64,000 nt of DNA from Ptychodera flava (lineage: Eukaryota > Hemichordata > Enteropneusta > Ptychoderidae), in assembly GCF_041260155.1 (NCBI RefSeq), contig NC_091940.1, positions 3,976,501-4,040,500 on the forward strand, written 5' to 3'. The notes beneath the pieces were generated by a model that was not told the origin of the DNA, did not search any database, and worked only from the letters and a program-made list of their open reading frames with translations. Shown here piece after piece: positions 54,318-63,400 of this stretch; the stretch's first letter is position 1, and the number at the start of each line of letters is the position of its first letter. Position numbers and translations under genes: made by a program.

Positions 54318-55850
54318 TCAAAAAGGAGAACTGTTAAAATGACTGGATAAAATAGTTTTAAAACTACACAGCGTAGAAAAAATATCTATATTACATTTAA
54401 AAGAGATATCATTAAAAACAGACATGCATCTGGGCACTGTCGAGAATTTTCTGCAATTAACAGAACACAAGTCTGGTTTAAAAAGGGGTTTCTTGCGTAA
54501 ATTTCTACTGGGGGCATAAAAGCAGATTTGATTTAGAATATCTGGAGCATCATAATGTGAATGAATTATTTTGTACAAAAAGCACATGTCAAGGGTTAGT
54601 CTTCTATTGTGTAACTTAGGAATGTTCAGAATTCTGCAATAAAATGGGTAGCTGGATTTACTGCAGTGAACATTGAGTTTGCGATAAATGTATTTCACAA
54701 ATTTAATTTGTACTCTCTCGATTTTTTCTGACCGGCCCTTCTGGTGGGTGACCACACAACAGAGCCATACTCTAGAATAGATCTTACATAAACAAAATAC
54801 AGAGAAATAATTGCTGAAATGTCATTGAATGGCTGGCAAAGACGCTTAATAAAACCAAGAGATTTGAAGGCTCTAGAAACAATGTTATTGATGTGAAAAG
54901 AATAATTAAGGTTGGAAGTAAGGTAAATGCCCAAATCCTTGACAACAGAGACCCGTTGAAGAGGGGTACCATTGATGGAGTAATCAAGAGAGGAAATGAT
55001 TCTTTTCTTAAGTGTAAAACTGATAAATTTACATTTACTGATATTAGGTGACAGTTTCCAGTTGTTACACCATTGTGCAAATTTGTCAAGATCTTGCTGT
55101 AACATGACACAGTCAGCGAGGGATGTGATGGTGCGATAGATCTTGGCATCGTCGGCATACAAGCTGAGCTTTGCAGAAATATCTAACAGTGAAATATCGT
55201 TAATAAACATAACAAAAAGTAGTGGCCCCAAGAATGAACCCTGGGGCACACCTGACGAAGCAATGTACCATTTTGACGAGCAACTACCAAACACTACCCT
55301 CTGTCGTCTGAGATGAAGATAAGAAGCCAGCCAACTGTGCAGATTACCACATATACCGAATTTGGCGGCTTTGTACAGGAGAAGTGTGTGACAGACACTG
55401 TCAAAAGCCTTGCTAAAGTCCGTGTAAATTGAATCTACCTGTTGTTTATTGTTCAGTGAAACAGAGATGAAATCTGTATAATCCACTAAGTTAGTTGTAG
55501 TGGATCTGTTTTTAACAAATCCGTGCTGGTCGATGGAAATATTTGGTTTAATATGTTGATAGATATGAGGAACAATAACTGCCTCGAAGATCTTAGCAAA
55601 AAGAGGCAACAAGGAGATTGGGCGGTAATTTTCAACTGCTGATTGACCACCAGATTTAAACACGGGGACAACATTGGCCTGTTTAAACTGAGAAGGAAAC
55701 TGACCAAGACAAATGGATTTTTGGAATAAAATTTGGAGGGGAACAACAAGAACATCGGTACAGTGTTTAATGATGCAGGCGGAGATACCGTCCGGGCCAC
55801 TCGCTTTGTTCAGTCTAGAGAAGCGATGACTTTCTTAATACTGTCCGGAC
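54318..55850 (-). pseudogene. LINE reverse transcriptase and C-terminal region
   Basis: RT blocks in order: NKASGPDGIS, NYRPISLLP, DQHGFVKNRSTTTNL, YTDFSKAFDSV (first catalytic Asp), SSGVPQGSFLGPLLF, LYADDAKIY (the YADD box) and VKDLGIYL. A shift near 54735 puts the C-terminal part (RRLTLDMCFLYKII) in another frame. A further N-terminal linker piece runs at 55810-56430. Confidence 0.92.
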
Positions 55851-56390
55851 ATATATTAACATGTGATAATTGTCCAAAACATGGATAATTAAGCTCGGGC
55901 AGATTAGGATCATTGTTTTCAGTGAACACAGAGGCAAAAAAATCTGCAAACATTTGAGCAGCCTCGGAACTGGAGTTAGAATGCTTACCGTTAAATTCAA
56001 AGTTCAAAGAATTCAGAGTTAATTTGCGTTTTGATTTCACATAACCCCAGAAGCGTTTGCTGTTATCGTGGATGGAGGACTGGACATCTGCTAGATATTC
56101 CCGATAACGTACGTCCTTGGCTAGATTAAGTTTGGCACGCAAACGTGAGAAAACAGAGTAGTCGGTAAGGGACTTAGAACGTTTATACTGGCGTCTGGCG
56201 ATTTCCTTCTCCCTAACAAGGGAGATCAGGTCAGCATCAAACCACTGAGGGAACTTCCTTCTTTTTATGCGGACTTTAGGAACAGTGTCATCTATAGCTG
56301 ATTGTAAAATATCGTAGAAAAGTTCTACATCTTCGTCAATGTTTGAGCTGTTCAGAAAAGCAGACCATGGAAGTGTGGAAATGGTGGTAT

Positions 56391-57412
56391 TTAAGTGACC
56401 GAAGTCCGCGTTTTTGTAGTTGTAAACCAATGATCACTGTAAGAAATCCGCTTCGGAACTGCCAGATTAATGTCACATTCAAGTGGAATGTGGTCCGATG
56501 GGATGAGAGATTCACAGAGTGCGACGGAGATTTCGTTGAAGCTTGAACATACCAGGTCGAGTGTGTGTCCATTACAGGTGGGATGGCCGTTTACTTGGTG
56601 GAGATTGTGTTCATTAAGAGTCTCAATAAATCTCTCGGACGATGCAGAGGACCATGCACTCGGAACAAAGTGGTCCAGCTCCACATCAGAAACCCAAGAG
56701 ATGTCCGGTAAATTGAAGTCTCCTAGCAGTAGGATTGAGTCATTGGGCGTACAAAGGTTACTTATATATGGTCGATACTGTCATCAAGGAAGTTGTATGA
56801 CTGAAGGTTGGAATTTGGCGGCATATAAACAGCACCGAGGTAAAGATTGGTGTTTGAAAGCTTGAGTTGGATCCAAATAATTTCAATATTACTGTTAGAA
56901 TCAACATCAGGACATTGGTGAGCTTCTATGTCCGATCTGACTGCAATGAGTACTCCACCACCACGAGACTTGCAGGTAGTTGATGTGTCACGGTCGCGGC
57001 GGAAAATAGAGTATTGACTGTTCAGAAGTCCACTACAGTTAACCGAAGTGTGCAACCAAGTTTCTGTAATTACGATCAAGTCAAACACTGCGTCAGAAAA
57101 TTGGATGTTAAATTTTGGAAGCTTATTAGGACCGGCAATACTTCTTGTATTTTGATAGAATAGCCGTAGAGATGAGTTTGCTTTTCTTTCACGGGGTCCG
57201 GGATTTAATTCGATGTCACCACATCTCAGCAGGATGTTAAAGCTGGCAACATGGTGAGGATAGTATGAGGTCCTGGAGTGACTGTACTTACATGGTAGAT
57301 GTTTTACTTGCAGTGGAAAACCATGTGGTGAAGTGGACGGTGAAACACAGGAGAGTGAACACCTGGTAGCTATGCAGATAGTGAAGACAATAGCGAGGAA
57401 TACCTTGATCAT
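56391..57412 (-). pseudogene. LINE N-terminal part: leader, 2A-like motif and AP endonuclease
   Basis: Translation from 57412 opens MIKVFLAIVFTICIATRC, a signal-peptide-like hydrophobic leader. The 2A-like motif follows at residues 65-73, then the endonuclease: LRLFYQNTRSI, VITETWL (catalytic Glu), GGGVLIAV and GAVYMPP. After a frameshift near 56763 the endonuclease continues with GDFN, and reaches SDH near 56490. Confidence 0.88.
57194..57220 (-). other. 2A-like ribosome-skipping motif in the LINE
   Basis: Encodes GDIELNPGP, matching the 2A core D-(V/I)-E-x-N-P-G-P, preceded by LLRC. 2A-like peptides are known in APE-type non-LTR elements of marine animals, where the Gly-Pro bond is not formed during translation. 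Confidence 0.85.
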
Positions 57413-57696
57413 TGTTTACAGTAGCTGTATTTGCATATGAAAGAAGGAACTGGAGAGCAAACTCAACATGGATCAGTGAACTGGTCAGTGGGCTGCAGTG
57501 GAAAGTAGACTTTCCAATGTAGCAGTCTGAAATTTCCGGGAAATGTCTCAGAAACAGTCCAGTGTGGTCACACCACATTCAATGCCAGGCAGGAGAAACC
57601 ATAGGACGATTGGAGGCGTCTTTTGAAGGATATTTTACAATATTTGGGAGCTCCGTCACACAGTGTCCACACAGTGTCCATGCATGCATCTATATG

Positions 57697-57700
<4 letters not shown>

Positions 57701-57767
<67 letters not shown>
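57701..57767. repeat. (AT)n tract at the LINE 5' end
   Basis: About 67 bp of alternating AT. Together with 54083-54155 it brackets the LINE. Confidence 0.95.
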
Positions 57768-57770
<3 letters not shown>

Positions 57771-57840
57771 AGAATTGACACCTTAATACATCTACTTCAA
57801 CAATTGATCACATCAGATAAATGCTGGCACAATTTTTGCA

Positions 57841-58203
57841 GACATTTCCGACCATTTCCCAGTATTCTCTATTTATGATAATTTTCACATTCATTCACCA
57901 ATTGTAAGATTATTTTGTAAGAGAAATTTCAGACGTTAAAATTGTGACAGTTCTATTTCTGACCTGCGTAATGATGACTGGGACAGCGTTTTGAACACCA
58001 ACGATACCAATGTGGACACGTTCATTTGATTTGTTTATCAAACAAACAAACAAACAAACAAACAAATGTTTATTGCGCAACAACACACTGAAGAAGTGTG
58101 GTAAGGCAAAAATACCTTTACAGTTCAACGTTACAAGGATTAACAAACACTGGTTGTAGCTGCTGCTGGGGGGAAAAGTTTAGTACTTGAAATATATTTA
58201 ACA
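57841..58203. repeat. Duplicated block A, copy 1
   Basis: A 363-bp block containing a CAAA microsatellite. It recurs at 58928-59292 with few differences (about 97% by eye). Confidence 0.9.
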
Positions 58204-58356
58204 AGGGGTAATTTATCTGACTGACTAAAGATGTAAATAAACTTCTCTTTCTGGTCTACGTCAACGAAACCAGGACTGCACATAGTTATTGAGTAAAATA
58301 ACATCTCTCTGTCAGTGCTATATTTTGGACAGATCATTACATAATGGAATTCATAT

Positions 58357-58926
58357 ACTTTGTACAAGTAACTTATTCATATCATATTGGTTATAGTGTG
58401 TCATGTCAAACATAATTATGGTAATTATTAAATGAAAATATAGGGTAAGTCATTCTCCTTTACTCACTGAAAGCAGTATTATCTGAATGCACTATATGGC
58501 ATTATAGGCACTGTAGTGAAATACTGACATAATCTGATGGTGATGATGACACCCACCTGTTCCTTGCTCGTCTCCTCCGTAGAAATGCCATCGATGACTG
58601 TTGGAGTTTTAGATTTGGCTGATTTCCTTTTCCCTTTGCCTTTCTTTCCCTTGCCGCTCTTCTTCTTTTTGGGTGGCTGTGAGTGAATTTATAGGAGGTT
58701 ATTTAGACACGGGGAATGTCGCATGACGACCAAATGCAGGCCATGCATGACAACAGACACACTAACCGGTAACTTGTGCAATATAATTGTACAACGAGAA
58801 TAATTCCAGTAGAACCGTACTATACTGCCATTTAATAGATTACATAAAACAGAAATGTCGTGGGCACGCAAAATCATTACACGGACACGATATTTTTTAC
58901 GCGAATGAGTTGTAGTAGCTATTCTA
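58357..58926. repeat. Second copy of the GAS8 exon-2 block
   Basis: A 570-bp copy of 53040-53622 in the same orientation, with one 13-bp deletion in the part matching intron 1. It lies upstream of the GAS8 promoter, beyond the LINE. Confidence 0.93.
58557..58676 (-). pseudogene. Duplicate of GAS8 exon 2
   Basis: A 120-bp copy of exon 2 with open frame, intact acceptor (TTCACTCACAG) and donor (CAG|GTGGGT). One coding change turns Met into Thr (EEMSKEQ becomes EETSKEQ). It sits 5' of exon 1 and so cannot be spliced into the standard transcript. It could act only as an exon of an upstream-initiated transcript. Confidence 0.85.
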
Positions 58927-58927
58927 G

Positions 58928-59292
58928 GATATTTCCGACCATTTCCCAGTATTCTCTATTTAGGCCTATGATAATTTTCACATTCATTCACCAACTGTAA
59001 GATTATTTTGTAAGAGAAATTTCAGGCGTTAAAATTGTGACAGTTCTATTTCTGACCTGCGTAATGATGACTGGGACAGCGTTTTGAACACCAACGATAC
59101 CAATGTGGACACGTTCATTTGATTTGTTTAACAAACAAACAAACAAACAAACAAATGTTAATTGCACAACAACACACTGAAGAAGTGTGGTAAGGCAAAA
59201 ATACCTTTACAGTTCAACGTTACAAGAATTAACAAACACTGGTTGTAGCTGCTGCTCGGGGAGAAAGTAAAGTACTTGAAATATATTTAACA
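58928..59292. repeat. Duplicated block A, copy 2
   Basis: Starts directly where the GAS8 exon-2 copy ends. The 57841-58926 unit (A, spacer, exon-2 copy) is thus followed by a second, partial A, which is the pattern of a tandem duplication. Confidence 0.9.
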
Positions 59293-59294
59293 GG

Positions 59295-59411
59295 TGCCCA
59301 GGTTCAGTCTACGAAACTACACTCGACGTAGACTGAACCTGGGCAATGATAACTCTCGCCGTAGACTAAACCTGGGCAATGGTAACTCTCGCCCTAGACT
59401 GAACCTGGGCA
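59295..59411. repeat. Fold-back plus 33-bp direct repeats
   Basis: TGCCCAGGTTCAGTCTACG (59295-59313) is perfectly inverted at 59327-59345. The inverted arm is then repeated directly at 59360-59378 and 59393-59411 (period 33 bp, one and two changes). Confidence 0.92.
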
Positions 59412-59802
59412 TTGTGTCACTTGTATATTTTGGCATAGATTGTGAAACTATATAAGGGTTTCCAGAGGGTTGTTCACATAAGCAGATTACAATGTGTAAA
59501 ATATGATTTTATTAATCACAATCGTAATTTATTAATAATCATAATTATCACAACAGTGGGGTTTCCAGACGGTATTTACACAAAGTAGACGACATTGTTT
59601 GTAAAAAAATGTTTTAATATTCTGTAACATTCATATTAATAATTTATTAATATTCATAATCATATGTTATGATAATAATAGGAAAAATCATCACAGATAA
59701 TGCCTACTCGACCTGTGGTTAAAGTATTTCTTGAGGGAAGTTTGAGCAAAAGTTTAATTAAGTTTTTCACTCCCGAGGCGCATACTCCCTTAAAAAGCGT
59801 AG

Positions 59803-59816
59803 CCCCCCCCCCCCCC
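59803..59816. repeat. C14 homopolymer run
   Basis: Fourteen consecutive C bases just left of the fold-back element. Confidence 0.9.
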
Positions 59817-59832
59817 TCCCGTGCCTTTTATC

Positions 59833-60099
59833 CACAGTTACGAGTGTAGTGATACATAGCGGCCGCCGCGTAGTATGCATAGAAAACTAGGCATACTACG
59901 CGGCGGCGGCCGCTATGTATCACCACAGTCCCTCGGTGGGCTATTCAGCTCTGGGACTATTCGCCCCATAGACGAGTGTACAGAAGCAAGAAACAACCGG
60001 GTTGTTTCTTGCTTCTTTACTCTCGTCTATGGGGCGAATAGTCCCAGAGCTGAATAGCCCACGAGAGACTGTGGTATCATCACTACACTCGTAACTGTG
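59833..60099. mobile_element. Fold-back MITE with 8-bp target duplication
   Basis: Terminal inverted repeats of 23 bp start CACAGTTACGAG (59833-59855) and pair with 60074-60099 apart from a 3-nt bulge. The 8 bp CTTTTATC occurs on both sides (59825-59832 and 60100-60107), as a target duplication should. Inside are two long palindromes: 59849-59923 (30/33-bp arms around GCGGCCGC) and about 59921-60076 (arms near 75 bp, almost no loop). An 8-bp duplication fits hAT- or P-like transposases. No coding capacity. Confidence 0.85.
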
Positions 60100-60138
60100 C
60101 TTTTATCGAACCAGTACATAACAGACCAGTATTGACAC

Positions 60139-60231
60139 CACAGGCATTCGACTCAATGCAAGCAAACTGTCAATGATGCAACTACTGGTTGAATCAGTGA
60201 CGGTTTGCTTGCATTGAGTGGAATGCCTGTG
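60139..60231. mobile_element. Palindromic MITE-like element, copy 1
   Basis: 34-bp arms (60139-60172 and 60198-60231) starting CACAGGCATTCGACTC match at 32 of 34 positions around a 25-bp loop. The element lies 67 bp upstream of the isomerase start codon. No target duplication is clear. Confidence 0.8.
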
Positions 60232-60297
60232 GTTTACCCCTCGCTAGTAAGCACCTTTGAACTTTGAGATCGACCTTTGACCCCTAATCATAACAAC

Positions 60298-60437
60298 ATG
60301 GCAGAGAACTCACCTCCCCCAGGTTACTCCGTTGAATTTCGCGGCGATATCGCCATTCTTTGGATGAATAATGGCGAAAATAGATTTAACTTGGATACCT
60401 TGGCTGAACTGAACAGAGCTCTGGACAAAATTGAAAG
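60298..60437 (+). CDS. Isomerase-like gene, coding exon 1
   Basis: Opens at AACATGG (A at -3) with MAENSPPPGYSVEFRGDIAI and ends LNRALDKIE plus two bases. The donor is AAG|GTAAGG. Flanked on both sides by copies of the palindromic element. Confidence 0.82.
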
Positions 60438-63400
60438 GTAAGGGCTGAGAAAACTCGATGCCCGAGAATCATGGATGTAATCTATTTTTTTATATAATCC
60501 ATGGTACAACGTACAATGTAACATGTATCACACACAGGCATTCAACTCAAGCAAACTGTCACTGATGTAACCACTGACGGTTTGCTTGCATTGAGTCGAA
60601 TGCCTGTGACATGTATAATATATATGGCACAGAGACCATCACGCAAACAAGTTATTCATCCTTTTGATGATATCAGTGATATTTCCTACAAAATAAAACT
60701 GCTAACAATTGGAAACGCTGATCACTTGACCATGCACACACTGCTGTTACTTTCTGTAACCACGACCACTGTGTCGGTCAGCATCTCGCTCTATGGTCAT
60801 AATATGCCTTGAAAGTCTTTCTTTCAGGTCAGGTGTTGACCCACTGAGATTTATCATCCCCTGTTGTTGCTCATTGCATTAGATAAAAGTTTATTGACTA
60901 CGGTACAGCAGCCTGTGGTCACGTGATCAGGGGCTCCAATTAAAGTAGGACTGCATTCACAAATGCTTGGTTTGGGAGATTGCATGATATATTTTTTTCA
61001 AAACAATTTCAGTTCCCCCTTCTACATCACGTATATGATCAAAATTTTTCAAGTCCCCCCCCAATTATCACATAGCCAAACGTTTATCATGGACGTACCC
61101 ACACAAAATATTCACATGTCTTGCACAGTTCTGTGTGCAGATGTTCAACACTGTCTATTTATGATGCATACATCATTATTCTGTTGTGGTTGTGAAAATA
61201 TCATCAGCAGTCCGTATAGGCATACTCCTATGGCAAGTTCTGAAAGTGATTGATTTTTAAATGCATCAGTGAACTTTTTTGGATTTATTAATCAAAGCCA
61301 ACTTTAGGTTATCCCAATCTGGCTGGTCAATTGAGCCCGCTGAGTTCGGAAAAGCACCATAAAATGATAATCATAAGAGAGTATGCAAATTTTGAATTCA
61401 TGGTTTATACATTTGCCAAATAGTGAAAATCCTAACATGGTGACTGATCAAAAAATTATTTCTATAAAAGTACAAGATGTGATCTAGATACCAAGTATAA
61501 AAGTTTTACAAAATTGATAATACTTGAAGATTGAAATATTTCATCACATAAAACTTTTGACTCTGATATTATGTACAGTCAGTTGCATTTCAGTCCAGCT
61601 GTAAATTGAAATGTCAATACACCATAACACTGCTGTATATTCTTACTCAGGTTTAATGCAAACAAAATAAAGCATTTCAAAAACGATTTTAAAACATTAA
61701 TCACAAATCAATGATTTATACACAAAACAATGTTGAGAAAAAATGTCAAGTGTCTATGAAAGATGTATTCTTTGCAAAATGACCAATACAGGTAACCATA
61801 GTAATAGCAGCAACATGGAGATGCACTTTTTTGTGTACCATAGTCAACACTATTTTGTGAACATTGATACACCTATTGTCCCTATTGGCCATTGTTTATT
61901 GATAACTGTCAAGTCTGGTCTTTTGTGTGTTGCTCTCTGGCATGATCTTTTTGACAAGTATAGTTCACTGTCATGGGCGTCATTTGACCCAAACTGAGAC
62001 TCTTTCAAGTACACCAGAGTCAGAGTTACATGTATTCCTGTCACTGTCACTGTCAGTAAGCTTACTATATTTTTCTTCAGGTTATCAAATCCATTCTTGT
62101 TCTACTCTCTATACAGTACAGGTTGCAATTGAGCTTTCCAGTATTCAGCTTGCCAACACAGCCAACTGTCTAGAATCTAATTCAGTTATCAATAGTGTTT
62201 ATATATGCAGACTTTGTTGTCGTCAGATCTGACGAATTGATATGTTGGGTTCATATATATTGTCACAAAACATTATTTTATGAAAACTGTTGTGCAGCCT
62301 CTAAAATTTGTCACAAAACATTATTTTATGAAAACTGTTGTGTAGCCTCTAACATTGTGATGGCGTAGGAGATATGAATATCAAGCATTACCCTTTGCCC
62401 CTCAAGGCATAAAAAACAAACAAACAAACAAAGAAAACCAGACCTTCTTTTCCACGTTTGCTACCCAGTACTTCATTATGTGATGGTGTTTTTCATATAG
62501 TCCAAGACCAATACAGCAACGCTTTGGTAATTGCTCAGTAATGTTATAATGATTCATAGTTTATTTTTAGTATATGTTGGAAAATAACAAAAAGGTTTCA
62601 TGAATAAAGACGTGTTTTTTAAGTACAACAGATTCTTGGTCATTGCTCAATTTGAAGTTTTTGAAATCTTTATAGCAGCAATCCGATGTAAAAACAGCAC
62701 ACAAATCAAGGTAGAGGTTTAGGTCCAGTAAAGTGGCAATGCATGATCTAGCCCTGGACTAATTGACTGAATGTAGGCTGGTCTATTTTTGCACTTGAAC
62801 ACAGTTGGGGGGGGGGGGGGGGGGGAGGACGTCAGTATCTGAAAGAGCTGTCCTTCCACCAATGAATCAGTCAAACCACAGTAACACATTCTGCAGATCT
62901 GTATTTTCAAAGATGCAGTATGTCTACCACAAGGTGTTTTCAAGATTTTATCACAGAGAAACAGTTTTATTTTCATGAGCAAGTTCGTATGGTTTGGTTT
63001 GGTTTTGTTTTGTTTTGTGTGAGCTGTAAGTTAAGGAAGATTACCTTTTTGACTCTTTGTAAAATGAACTTACTCATCTTTGCTGCTATGCAAAGTCAGC
63101 ATATACTCCTTGCAGACACATTTTTCGTTTTAAATGTGTATGATATTCACTGTTCTAAGTGATGTTGTTTTTTCAGTCTCTACCTGCTACAAGTATATAT
63201 GTCATTGTTGTAGATTTTCTGTAAAACATACTGTTACTGATAGTATAAGCAATAGATCAGAATATGTGATATACAATGTCATCTTTTCTATAACATTACA
63301 ATTGAAGTTTTTCTATTTACAATTAACTTAACAGTTCCTCATCAACTCGGGCCATGATAACCACTGGTGTAGCAAAGTTTTACAGCAATGGTTTTGACCT

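Larger units (their letters stand above)
54157..57700 (-). mobile_element. APE-type non-LTR retrotransposon (LINE, CR1/Jockey-like group), broken
   Basis: About 3.5 kb on the minus strand: 5' UTR (about 57413-57700), a hydrophobic leader with a 2A-like motif, an AP endonuclease, a reverse transcriptase and a C-terminal region, ending in an (AATAAA)-like A-rich tail next to (TA)n. The frame shifts at about 56763, 56425, 55820 and 54735, so this copy cannot make a full protein. RT motifs (FSKAFDSV, GVPQGS, YADD) place it in the CR1/L2/Jockey assemblage; the exact clade is not resolved. The tracts at both ends suggest insertion into a TA repeat. Confidence 0.9.
60438..63334 (+). other. Isomerase-like gene intron 1
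   Basis: A 2.9-kb GT-AG intron. It holds palindromic copy 2 (60533-60608), a 48-bp tandem duplication (62261-62355) and a G19 run (62807-62825). No exon is recognised in it. Confidence 0.8.

Noticed and set aside
59833-59855. CACAGTT terminus as a RAG/Transib-type heptamer end
   Set aside because: Transib and ProtoRAG elements make 5-bp target duplications and end in a CAC(A/T)(A/G)TG-like heptamer. Here the seventh base differs and the duplication is 8 bp.
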